Shown one piece after another: positions 19,601 through 29,472 of a stretch of 38,842 bases of DNA (positions within the stretch are counted from its first letter, which is position 1; the number at the start of each line of letters is the position of its first letter). This DNA comes from Priapulus caudatus. Taxonomy: Eukaryota; Priapulida; Priapulimorpha; Priapulimorphida; Priapulidae. The notes beneath the pieces were generated by a model, which worked only from the letters and a program-made list of their open reading frames with translations, was not told the DNA's origin and ran no database searches. The position numbers and the translations under genes were made by a program. The stretch spans positions 355,603 through 394,444 of the forward strand of contig NW_014577148.1 in assembly GCF_000485595.1 (NCBI RefSeq), given 5' to 3'.

Positions 19601-21785
19601 AGTCATCTGATGCGTGTGGCTCTCCCCTTGTCTGAAAACCAGGTTCCTGCTGTGCCGCTTATTGGTGGCCGTTTTTTAACTCGCCTCGGCAACGTGGGGC
19701 ACGTTCTACCGAACACAAGACACTTGATTCACAGCCGTAGCTCGTGTTGCAAAGCGCAGCAGCTGGCAGCTTGTGGGGTGGGGATGCATCGAGGGATGCA
19801 TCAGGCGTAACTTCTTCACATCGGATCGTACGCACGGTCTTCTGATCGCGGGGGTTTTGCGCACGCTTTGTCGCAGGAGTCTCTCACAGTTTCACGTCGC
19901 TACCTCGCGCAGGGTGAGTACATCATCCCGCAACTGCCCCACCTGGTGTGCTGAGTCAGCGGAGAGCTCGGCACGCACGGGACTCTCACGACGCGTGGTC
20001 GTCGACGGCATCTGCGGAGAGTAGAAGACGAGCGGTCGCTTCGCAAACGGATCGCTCTCCCCGAGGCAGTCGTTTGACGGCGCCTCTGTGTCGCAGACGT
20101 TACGCGAGGGCGTCTCGCTCGCCGTACCCGCGCGCCCGTATCTGGGTATCTCCCCACCGGAACTAACGATTGGTGAAAGGCTCACTACATTTGCAGGACT
20201 GACACTATCTAAATGCAGGAGAAGGAGCCACGAATGAATCGTCTACGCTGGCAACAATGTCAGTGACGTTGATGCATGAGAACCCGATGGATTTTCTTGC
20301 AAAACACGCTGAAATTCCGCTTCGCTCCAAATTGAGCATTGCTGGTCCCAGACTGGCGGCCAATCCAAAGATCGACGTTGCTACAGTGGCGCGCTCTCTC
20401 GGCCGCGTCGATTCTTCACGCTGATCGAGACACACTGCTGGAAAGAACAGCCGAGCATGCTTCTTCCAACGGAGGTTGCCATCGCATGATTTCCTTCTCT
20501 GACGACCGGCTTGAACTGCATTCCTGGCGTCGCCATAGACGATGTTCAGATTTGGGCTGGCCTGACTAGCAGCTGGCGAGACACTCCTGTAATGATGGCG
20601 ACCGTCTCAGCCCACTGGTTCTGCCTGAGGGAGTGTTCCGGGTAGTTTTCGCTGAGGCGACTGGCAAGCTGGTGGGAGATCGCTTGTGCAGAGCCTGCAT
20701 CACTGGTGCTTCCTCTGATATGGCCTTCCCAATCGATGCCCAGTTTGGCCTTTCGGCATTGGCTCGTGTGTGTAACATGGCTTGAAACACGAGCGGCTGA
20801 ATCAGCCGCATTACCCGTGTTTCGGGTGTTCGCCGCCGTCCGGCTTATCCCAGAATGCTCCGCTTAACGTCCCTCATGTGAGCAGACACCGGCACTCGGC
20901 ATCTGCATTTCGGCATAGGCTTCCGTGTCATCTCCTAGATTCGACAATGGATGCGTAGGTTTCTGCAGAGCCTATTGAGTGGATGCACCAAAGCCAAGAC
21001 GTGAAACGAGATCACGTGGTCGCGTCGGCGTCGGCGGCGGGCAATGGCACAGTGGGCCTGAGTGTGCTGTCCTGTCAACAGCTATACTGCTGCGTCGCAA
21101 GACAAGCGCTCACTGTCGTGGCATTGTGTTGTCAGCGGCTGATTGTGGGCCCGCTGTTAGGGATGGAAACTTCGAGTCGAGGTAAGTGCTCCCTCTCATG
21201 GAGACGTCGGCGATCCCCCCCGCGGCGACGCGGTGACCGTCGGAGGGCACGGTTCAGATGGTTTTTTCGAGTGCCTGCGTTGCGGTGTTCTGCTGCACTA
21301 TTGGTGACATTTATCTTTCCTCGTCAAGATGTGGGCTTCGCCTAAGCAGCTCCCTGTGCTTTTCGGAGTGTCTCGTGTATGGAAGGAGTTGGCGCCGTGT
21401 TTTTCCTCTTGCACATCTGTAGGTTGCACTTTTTTGCTCTAGGGTACAGCGTGGATCTGCTCTTGGCATCCTGTCGCTCACAATGAGAGCCGATGTTGCC
21501 AGAAACACAAAGTTAAGTCCACGCCAGGACTTGGTAGGTGAAAAGGAGGAATAGTGTTTTGATTGGTGACGTCGTCGCGCTCTTTTGCTGTAGCCAGGTA
21601 GCAGCCTGCAGACTTGCAAAGTTTGCTGAGGGTAAGCAGTAGTTGAGTTCCATGTCAAAATCAACCCGCTCTGCTCGGTTCTGTTAGGGTGCATACAGCC
21701 CGTCGTCCTGTTGTGCACACTGCTGTGATGTTTCGGGATCTCATGCCCTCTTCGGTTTTTACGTCCAGAGACTGATTCCGCACCT
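16675..21785 (-). pseudogene. KNL1 partial copy (middle to RWD), frame broken by indels
   Basis: Co-linear with 26.4-31.3 kb in the same order and orientation. It covers the intron with TTAGGG repeats (17160-17210), the RWD exon (about 17440-17660), the acidic helix exon (about 18230-18400), the Ser/Thr repeat exon (about 18780-19900) and the low-complexity middle (19900-21785). Relative to the sister copies it carries frequent one-base insertions, so each exon jumps between three frames. Known: KNL1 is a single essential kinetochore scaffold in most animals. Inferred: this is an uncorrected long-read fill, a diverged allele or a decayed duplicate. One difference, about 45 extra bases near 17218-17262, is too large to be read noise. 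The copy lacks the last four exons, which would lie across the gap. Confidence 0.75.
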
Positions 21786-22765
21786 CTGCACACAGTCAAC
21801 TCCATTTTGTCATCGTCATGGAAACCAATGGTCTTGTTGTCATTGTTGGTAGGGGAAAACACCTGATTTCTCGAGTGAAACTGCTCTAAATTTAAGTTGG
21901 TGTTGTCTTCTAAAACTCTTTCAACATTGTTGTCACCAGGCTTCATGTTGGCCTCTTCATTAGAGGAATATGTTGGGCCACCAAGAGAATTATCTGCAAC
22001 AACATTGATGCCATCCTGTAGACTTTGTGAAGTCTGCTGTGGTAAGCAAGTAGTGAGTTCCATGTCAAATTCATCCTGCTGGGTTTTATTAGGATCATAC
22101 ATCCTTGTTCTGTTTCCAACACTTCCTGTTGGTGGCTTAGGTATCTCAATGCTTGTTCCAGGTCTGACCAGAGACTGATTCCCTCTGCATGCAGTCAATT
22201 CCATGAGTTCATCACCATGGAAACGAATTGTCTTGTTGTCATCGTTGGTAGGTGAAAACACAGCTGGATTTTCTAAGGAAGAATCAGGGGGATTACCTAC
22301 GACAACATTGACGCCATCCTGTAGACTTTGTGAAGTCTGCTGTGGCAAGCAAGTAGTTAGATCCATGTCAAATTCACCCTGCTGGGTTTTGTTAGGATCA
22401 TACACCCTCGTCCTGTTTCCAACACTGCCTGTTGATGGGTTAGGGATCTCAATGCTTGCTTCAGGTTTAGCCAGAGACTGATCCCCTATGCACACAGTCA
22501 ACTCCATTTTGTCATCGTCATGGAAACGAATGGTCTTGTTGTCATCGTTGGTAGGTGAATACACAGCTGGATTTTCTGAGGAAGAGCCAGGATCACCTAC
22601 GACAACATTGACGCCATCCTGTAGACTTTGCGAAATCTGCTGATGTAAGCAAGTAGTGAGTTCCATGTCAAGTTCACCTTGCTGGGTTCTGTTGGGATCA
22701 TACACCCTCGTCCTGTTTCCAACACTGCCTGTTGGTGGCTTAGGTATCTCAATGCTTGCTCCAGG
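21786..22765 (-). CDS. KNL1 MELT-array fragment, clean copy A
   Basis: Encodes about three units of the KNL1 repeat with six intact modules alternating the types KTIRFHDDDKMELTVC and EFDMELTTC. The minus frame runs 22705-21311, but only down to about 21785 does it match the sister copies base for base; below that it is indel-laden. Upstream it stops abruptly at 22765 inside a repeat unit (GGTTTAG followed by unrelated CAGCGGCGGC). There is no start codon context or splice site at that edge, so this is a fragment. The 103 bases ending at GCTCTAAA (about 21785-21888) look identical to 37600-37703, and the next bases match the reverse complement of the window's end. Copy A therefore probably duplicates the same locus as 36390-38842. 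Confidence 0.8.
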
Positions 22766-24447
22766 TTTAGCAGCGGCGGCGTGTGTTTACAGTTGAAACG
22801 CTCCAAGTGCCTGTGGCTGTGGCCGCAGGGACTGTCACTGTGTACAGTGTTACGTGTAGTCGACGATATGGTTATGTACTTCAACTATAACCAATGATAC
22901 TGGAAGACCAGACTCACTATCAAACAGTTAAGCCCAGTCAGCTCAATACATATTCATATATAGCTACATGAGTCCTCCCTGCAACAAGCTACTAGTAATA
23001 CTAGTAATAATACACGTTCATGCACGCATGTAATTAGTGGAGGCCGCCATCTTGAGCAAGGTCGCTTCGCACAAATATTTTGATATAATTTTAAAAGTTT
23101 TAACAACATATTTTAAGAGTAAAATTCAAAACGACAATTTACATTAACATTTGAAGAGTTGCTGTCATTTAAGTGCATTTTGGCGGGCTAATTGTAGCTT
23201 GTTAAGCAATCTTCCCGATTCCAACGATAGTTGGAAAGTGGCGTCATCTGGCTGCCAGAGTTGGTGCTGTTTGTAAATAGTGTGCTGTAGCAGACAGTTG
23301 ATTTAAATATGCTCTGGCTGTACTGTGAGAGTTGAGTAGGTCAACTGAATCCTGCTGCCTGTGATCTACCCCGATATTTGCGAAAATGAGATCCGGTCCC
23401 AAACTGGGATTGCACCAATATTTGATCAACTGAACCAGACCATTGATTAATTTAGAGAAAGCAGGGTTTATATGCACATACTTCTGTAACCCAGGTTCTG
23501 ATACCGTGTGGGAATAACATTATTATTTACAATCCAACGAATATTGTATGCACTGGCGAGTAGTTGTGCCACAAAACTCTTATTCCACAATAGCTGAAAT
23601 ATAGATAACCAAAAAAGAAATATATTTTCAACATTTATTAATTTAGTTTGAAACATAGCAATACAATCCTAATCCATCTAAAATAGTGGTAGAACTAAAA
23701 AAGAAATCAGGTTTAAGGGAGAATTAAAGGAAAAATAAGGAGTACAAGACAATCTATTAGGATGGAGAAAGTTTACAAACTAAGTCACATCAGATTTCAT
23801 GCCATATTGTTTGGTGTTAACTCCAACATATCATACAGTCACATAATTTTACATGTTAAAGTTGTCATTTCCAATTTGGTAGCAAAAACGTGTTTGAAAA
23901 ATTCTAACAAAGCTAATACAAAACATTAATTACATTTTTACATTGTACATATACAAGATTGGTGTAAATATACATGAATTGACATTGCTGTAGAGGCACA
24001 ACTAAAACACATGCCAAACCACCACAAAACAGTACGGTATATAGGAAATTGAGTGATGGACCATGTAACTCGTCTGCTAGCAAAACGATGTGTCAAATGG
24101 CACAGCATTGACACAGGATCATTCCTGTCATAGGATACTGTATACATCCCTAACATTGTTCGACCATATGCAAGAATCACTGCCTATTAATTTTGGTATT
24201 GTATGTTTCCATAATGAAATGGTGTTATTAACCTCAATTAGAAACGTGACGTTTTCCACCCATTTTCCTTTGCACGAGGTTATATTATAACAACGTTCGA
24301 ATCAATCGGCCCTTTCATGTAGTGATGCATTTACTCTGTCATACAGGGAACGAAGAGAGCGTGAGCCCTCATCTGTTTGACAAGTGTGAGCACTACAATA
24401 TTCAAGGCTCATGTTACTCAGGCTGAAGTAGCTGCTAGGAGATGTCC
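22766..24447. other. KNL1 3' flank / UTR; no other gene recognised
   Basis: Lies downstream of the KNL1 stop codon on the minus strand. The AATAAA on minus at 23639-23634 is a weak candidate poly(A) signal about 0.8 kb past the stop. GGCCGCCATCTTGAGCAAGG at 23040 resembles GCCATCTT words at 14605 and 16345. Short open frames (up to 83 codons) have no recognisable similarity. Confidence 0.45.
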
Positions 24448-24565
24448 TCAGGATGGGCGCCTTGTGCCGTGGTTGTATAGCATCTGATCAACAATGGTAA
24501 CCATGTTCACCAGGTAGTTGGATCCTGGTGGTACCTGGGCAAGCGCGTCAAGCACCTTTTCAGTC
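24448..24565 (-). CDS. KNL1: KNL1 last exon, end of RWD domain
   Basis: Terminal coding exon. The acceptor TTTCTGTCTCACGCAG precedes G|ACT GAA AAG, and the stop TGA is at 24450-24448. It encodes TEKVLDALAQVPPGSNYLVN and then a short helix to the C terminus. The pattern VP...NYL..MV..I is what I recall from the end of animal KNL1 proteins. This C-terminal RWD segment binds the MIS12 complex and so anchors KNL1 to the kinetochore. The splice phase (one base completing a Thr codon) matches the upstream exon's donor exactly. The sequence is clean and uninterrupted. Confidence 0.88.
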
Positions 24566-24932
24566 CTGCGTGAGACAGAAATGACCTGTAACATCTGTGA
24601 TCTGGGTACACGACTGCACACTGTAGACTGTGCCCGATTCATGTAGGAATAGCAGGCTTCAGCCTGAGATCAGGGTAAAGCATGCATTTGCATTTGTATA
24701 CACATGGCATGAATATATGACAGAATCCCAAATAGTTGGTGAAGCCTCACATGCAAAAGCACTTAGGTAAAAACTATGTCTATATCTTGCAAAAGTTTGT
24801 ACATCAGTAGCAGTTAGACCAGCTGAACTATTATTCATCACATAAAGTTAAATATATAAATAAGCATCAACCAAAATAACAATAACAGAAACACGAGCTT
24901 CATGGTAGGGAAGACATGATGTTACAGCTTAC

Positions 24933-25058
24933 GTGATGTCCCCTATGTCATGCTGACATTCACAGAAAATTCTCTCCTCAGGGTAGACAACTGGATTGAT
25001 GTGGAACGTCACAGTGAATTTAGAGTATGCCTGTATGCTCGAGAAATTCACGGACAGC
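24933..25058 (-). CDS. KNL1: KNL1 exon, RWD beta-sheet segment
   Basis: Bounded by the acceptor GTAATTTGCAG (25058) and donor GTAAGC (24932-24927). In frame it reads LSVNFSSIQAYSKFTVTFHI followed by NPVVYPEE and ends GDIT. The hydrophobic alternation with FSS..AY.KF.VTF matches the second RWD repeat of animal KNL1. Entering and leaving phases agree with both neighbouring exons, which is strong evidence that the exon chain is real. Confidence 0.88.
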
Positions 25059-25364
25059 CTGCAAATTACGTGTGCACAAATGAATGAATTAGTACACATT
25101 ACTTTCCATACATCCCTGCAACGTAGACACTATAGTTTATTGGTTTGGCATAGTAAATAAATGCCCCTACATAAACGCAGGAAATGTGAAGTAGTGCACT
25201 TTAATGGAAGGCTGGTTATCATATTTATTCAAAATAAGAGCCTTATTACATTTACTTGCTATAACCATTTGATAGCATAACTTGTACTTGTTATTATAAT
25301 ACACATTGTATATCGTGCAGTGTTCGTAGGAATGTGCAACATGCATTCAATGCTCATATCGCAC

Positions 25365-25468
25365 CTGTTGTCTTGCATGCCGCCAAGGTGAGTAACAAGT
25401 ATGTTGCTCTCCACTTCCCAGTCTAGGCTCATTGCACCGGCAACGACGCCTGATATGTGCTCCAACAC
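25365..25468 (-). CDS. KNL1: KNL1 exon, inter-RWD linker helix
   Basis: Acceptor ATTCTTGTAG at 25469 and donor GTGCGA at 25364. It encodes VLEHISGVVAGAMSLDWEVE and continues to GGMQDN, with two bases left for the next exon, which supplies G to make Arg. The LEHIS..V segment aligns by eye with the LEE(F/I)S..V helix of KNL1 RWD domains. Its length is 104 bases, the same as the exon before it. Confidence 0.85.
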
Positions 25469-25621
25469 CTACAAGAATATTAAAAATACACAAGTATTAT
25501 ATTTGATGAGACACGAATAAGAGCGGACATCACATTTAAGACAAAAATATTCCATGACAAAGTATTTTCAGTGTTTCAACAGTGCTCTAGCTTACATAAC
25601 AATTTAGTGTCCACTTCCTAC

Positions 25622-25725
25622 CTTTGGAATGTCTTCTGTAGTTTGGCAGAGCTTACTAAGACTTTCAAGTCGCGATGACTCTGTTACCATTTTGTGCACC
25701 AAGTGGCATAATGGGTCTACGTCAT
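25622..25725 (-). CDS. KNL1: KNL1 exon, RWD helix
   Basis: Acceptor CTGAATTCTAG and donor AAG|GTAGG. Codons read DVDPLCHLVHKMVTESSRLE then SLSKLCQTTEDIPK, ending in phase 0 to meet VLEH of the next exon. LVHK.V...S.L and the terminal IPK are recognisable KNL1 RWD features. The first two bases AT complete an Asp codon begun by the G that ends the exon at 27055. Confidence 0.87.
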
Positions 25726-27054
25726 CTAGAATTCAGAAAGTGCACCACTTTTTAGCAATTGGTCATTACATAGACACCTTTATAAAGTTGATAATCATCA
25801 ATTGAAATGAGATTACAAAATTCATAGAAGACCAAACAATTCAATATAATGAAAAAATTGCCACAATTTTATAATTTCAACCCAAATTTTCAGCCAATCA
25901 ATGAAATTAATGTATTCCGATATCTAAAGTGCATAAACGGTTAAGAGTTGGGCACACAGGTGCCGTTTTGGGGAAACAAGGTAATTTGTACTGGGTCAAG
26001 TGTCACAAGAAAGATCCAACCCAGTTTAAAGCCTTTATTACGAGATTTTTGCTCAGAAACACTCAATCCGAAAAAATATACCGTAGCTGAATATAGTCTC
26101 ACCTGACAGCGGAAATATCACTGATTACACCAACATTATAAACACTAAGATTTTATGCAGTTATAGCATAGAAAAATGGATTTTACCACATCATACCAGC
26201 CCCGGATATTACTGTGTCCGGAGAATTGAAATACAAATGGCGCCTTCAAAACAAGTGCATATAATTAAAACAAAAGGGCGTGCAATTCTGTGTGGTAAAT
26301 ATTATTGACCTTTTATGTCAATAATTCAGAGCACTTTCTGTCATTGTCATTCCCATGTTACTATCTGACCGGTAATCCACAAGCTTATCTAATAACAGAC
26401 TACGCGACATTAGTACTACACTCCTGTTACGCTAGTATGAACCTCTGTGTTTCCCCTCTGACCTGATTTCTGCGGTGCGATTATGTGCATTACTGCACCC
26501 TGGTTGATGTCTCGCGCTACCGTGAGAAAGTCCGAGAGATGGCAACAGAAACCAAAATCAGCAAACAAACTTGTAATCATGCATATTTTGGTGAATACGA
26601 AGATTCTACGACATTTTATCGTTACTCTAGACAATTGCTGTTACTCAAGCAATAACGGTAGGTATCATGAAAGTGGGGAAAACACTGGAAAACTCTCGTA
26701 ATAATTACTTTAATTATCAGTTTTAGGACTTGTCATCACCTCAAATGTTAACATAAGTACTGAGGGTAGGAACAATGCTATGCAGCAGTGGCGCTCATAG
26801 GGTGTAAGTCCTCCAGGGTACTGCCGGAACGTACCCTGGTAACTATCTGATATGGTTAGGGTTAGGGTTAGGGTTAGGGTTAGGGTTAGGGAGTAGGCGT
26901 AGGCATATTAGATAGTACCAGGGTACGTTCCGGTATACCGGACCGTACCCTGGGGGACGTAGACCCTCTCAGCAGCAGTGGCCTTATCACCATTTCAGGT
27001 CCGAAATGCTGGGTCGTGTTAGGAGAAGCAACAGGCGCTGTGACAGCATCGCAC
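25726..27054 (-). other. KNL1 intron with interstitial telomere hairpin
   Basis: AT-rich intron between the two RWD exons. From about 26385 on it belongs to the stretch that is repeated at 16675 onward, so the clean unique 3' end and the repeated part meet inside this intron. No exon is seen in 25726-26800. Confidence 0.7.
26813..26953. repeat. Inverted repeat enclosing six perfect TTAGGG units
   Basis: Arms CCAGGGTAC..CCGGAACGTACCCTGGTA (26813-26841) and its complement (about 26905-26953) enclose GG plus six exact TTAGGG units at 26856-26891. The second copy at about 17115-17320 has the same arms, a degenerate telomeric tract and about 45 additional bases. It is likely a MITE-like element carrying telomere-type sequence rather than a former chromosome end. 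Confidence 0.8.
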
Positions 27055-27261
27055 CTGCTAGTAAGGACTGCATTTCTATGTGTGTAACCCTCCGGTGTGG
27101 GTCACCACTCTGAGGACGTGGTGCGAACGCCAACTGCAGTGCCAGCGAACCAGAGATGAAGTGCATCTCAGCACCGTCCTCTCGCCAGTCGTGCAGCACC
27201 CACAGCCTGTCTTCGTTGTGTACAGCATCACTGCCCTGTGCCTCCAGTATGGCAACAAACT
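27055..27261 (-). CDS. KNL1: KNL1 exon, start of RWD region
   Basis: Acceptor TTGCTCTCACTGCAG (27262) and donor CTAGCAG|GTGCGA. The frame is open across all 207 bases: FVAILEAQGSDAV, then RLWVLHDWREDGAEMHFISG, SLALQLAFAP, then HRRVTHIEMQSLLA. The W..D.AE..F pattern followed by beta strands and R(R/K)(V/I)....QSLL matches the first RWD of animal KNL1. It ends with one base, completed to Asp by the exon at 25725. It lies in the repeated part of the window yet keeps an intact frame, so this is probably the functional copy. Confidence 0.85.
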
Positions 27262-27772
27262 CTGCAGTGAGAGCAACGAGCAAGAATCAGTATAGTGCTA
27301 CCACTATTACACCATAACCCTGCGCATAGGATGGCCAGTAGATCAAATGTGACCTGTCACAAATTAATTGCAGGAGTAAAATTGTAGGACTCATGACAAG
27401 CTTATACGCACATTGAGGCAAACACATACTGCATTACGCATGTAGTAACTACTCTTTATCACATTATAATTTGGAGCTTTACTTCCATGTGCTCAACATC
27501 ATGCACGCTTCAACATTCAGAACCGAGATTTACACGGTGCCACATCTGAGAATTTATATAATCAAGATATATCAGGGGTAGAAATTAGTTTGAAAATTTA
27601 CAGGCCAGCCGGGCCTGTAGGTAAGGGATTTTACAGGCCCGCCAGGCAAATTTTACAGGCCGGAGACAGTTTCGCATGCTAAGGGTGGATTTTCTACCGT
27701 CCCGTCATGCTTGCTAGTATTAGAAATGTCAGGCCCGAGCCTTAAAATATGAGCATCGGGCCCACGCGCCCC
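27262..27772 (-). other. KNL1 intron; no exon resolved
   Basis: Contains a short hairpin-like block of TTTACAGGCC words (about 27598-27665). The coiled-coil that normally precedes the KNL1 RWD domains was not found here. It may be missing, very short, or hidden by sequence errors. Confidence 0.5.
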
Positions 27773-27937
27773 TTAGGATTTCGACCCATGTATATCATAG
27801 TAATCACCATAAGCCAGGTCATCCTCAGCATCCTCATCTTGTATACTTTCATCCAGAGCCAGCAACTCCCTCTCCAACTCCCTGTAGATTGAATCATCGA
27901 ATGCACGCATGGGAACCCGTGGACAGGCAGAGACGTC
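27773..27937 (-). CDS. KNL1: KNL1 acidic helix exon (tentative)
   Basis: After a possible acceptor (TTTCATGGGATAG) the phase-0 frame reads DVSACPRVPMRAFDDSIYRE, then LERELLALDES and a very acidic tail, to a stop at 27773. The preceding exon also ends in phase 0. The heptad-like LERELLALDE could be the start of a coiled coil before the RWD region. The 3' boundary is not resolved: no strong donor precedes the stop, and the sister copy near 18230-18400 differs by indels, so the stop may be a sequence error. Confidence 0.5.
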   Translation of the reverse strand, partial: DVSACPRVPMRAFDDSIYRELERELLALDESIQDEDAEDDLAYGDYYDIHGSKS

Positions 27938-28284
27938 CTATCCCATGAAACATCAAGTGTCACATCACACAGTTAAAAATGAAGTGGCTTAACATTTGGA
28001 ATCATGGCCATGGTCATGCCACATGGCAGAGGCTATAATCTGTGATGTATGGGGCACATATCGCATAGAGGCAATGCAGTGTATGGGGAACACATTAGAT
28101 AGACTATATAGAGGGTTATGTGATGGCTACACTGACACAATATGTGACTATTAAATAATCTATTTATTTTGCTATAATAATTAAACATTTTATGTATCAC
28201 ACACTATTTTTTTGTTTTTTATGATGCTATTTATTAAAACAGCAGTACCAATGCTACAGAAGAACAAGTCGTTGTGAAACTTAC

Positions 28285-29472
28285 GGTGACGCTAGCAATG
28301 CTGTGAGGTTGGACGGGCAACTCCAAGGATTCCCCGACGGCTGGCATTTGATCTAAAACTACTTCCTTTGGTTTTTCTGTCTGGTCATCAGCATTGAAGA
28401 CACTATCATCCATCTGCACATCATCCATATGCAAGTATAGACCAGTCTGGTGCTCCTGCATGTCTACTATCGAATTATCACAAGTTTCCCTTCCCAGAGA
28501 AGCAGCAGAGGCATTGTCACCCACGTGTATAGCACCATCGCTCTGAGACGATGCCTCAGTAGGTTCAGTACATCCGAGGCTTGCATCGCCAGATGACAGG
28601 GAGAAGGTGGTATTTAAACATGCTGCTGTCTTAGCCGAAGTGCCTGGATTCTTTTCCTCTGTGGATGAAGGTGGGGCTTCTGCAGCAACGTTTACCCCTG
28701 AGGGCTTCGGCTCTGCCTCAGTATTTCCAAAGTCAACAGTGCATGGCTCTCCCTTGTCTGAAGAACCATCAGTCTGAGATGATGCCTGTGTGGGCTCGGC
28801 CTGTCTGAGGCTTGTATCACCAGATGCCAAGGAGAATGTGGTATTGCGACATGCCTTAGTAGTTCCCAAGTCAATAGTGCATGGCTCTCCCTTGTCTGAA
28901 ACACCATCGGTCTGAGACGTTGCCTCAGTGGGCTCAGTACATCCTATGCTTGCATCGCCAGATGACAGGGAGAAGGTGGTACTTGGACTTGCTGTTGTCT
29001 TCGTTGAAGTGCCTGGATTCTTTTCCTCTGTAGATGAAGGTGGGGTTTCTTCAGCAACGTTTACCCCTGAGGGCAATGGCTCTGCCCCAGTAGTTTCAAA
29101 GTCAACAGCGTGTGGCTCTCCCTTGTCTGAAAAACCAGGTTCCTGCTGTGCAGCTTTATTGGTGGACGTTTTAACTTCCTCGAACTGCACGTCCTCTACC
29201 GAACACAAGACACTTGATTCCACAGCCGTAGCACGTGTTGCCAAGGCAGCCACTGGCAGCTGTGGGTGGGATGCATCGAGGGATGCATCAAGGCGTAACT
29301 TCTTCACATCGGGATCGTCACCACGGTCTTCTGACGCGGGAGGTTTGCCACGCTTTGTCGCCGAGTCTCTCACAGGTTCACTCGCTACCTCGGCGCCAGG
29401 GTGAGTAACATCATCCCCGCACTGCCCCACCTGGTGTGCCTGAGGCTCAAGCCGAGAGGCTCCGGCACGCAC
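28285..29472 (-). CDS. KNL1: KNL1 middle exon with Ser/Thr-rich tandem repeats
   Basis: An open frame of 396 codons ending at a consensus donor (GTCACC|GTAAGT, phase 0). It holds basic NLS-like KKLRLD and TKRGKPP, then at least three units built around NTTFSLSSGDASLGC, with SDKGEPCTVDFG, PSGVNVA and SSTEEKNPGTS between them; the period is about 55-75 residues. N-T-T-F resembles the T-omega half of a MELT module without the MELT half. The middle of KNL1 is disordered and poorly conserved, so assignment rests on position between the MELT array and the RWD exons, not on similarity. A Met at 29472 opens the visible frame but is not claimed as a start. The homologous copy at 18780-19900 is frame-broken. 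Confidence 0.65.

Noticed and set aside
21897-22481. Plus-strand frames of about 92 codons recurring through the MELT arrays
   Set aside because: Antisense shadows of the KNL1 repeat, recurring with its ~300-bp period.
26856-26891. True telomere or chromosome end
   Set aside because: Only six units, enclosed by an inverted repeat inside a gene intron with exons on both sides.
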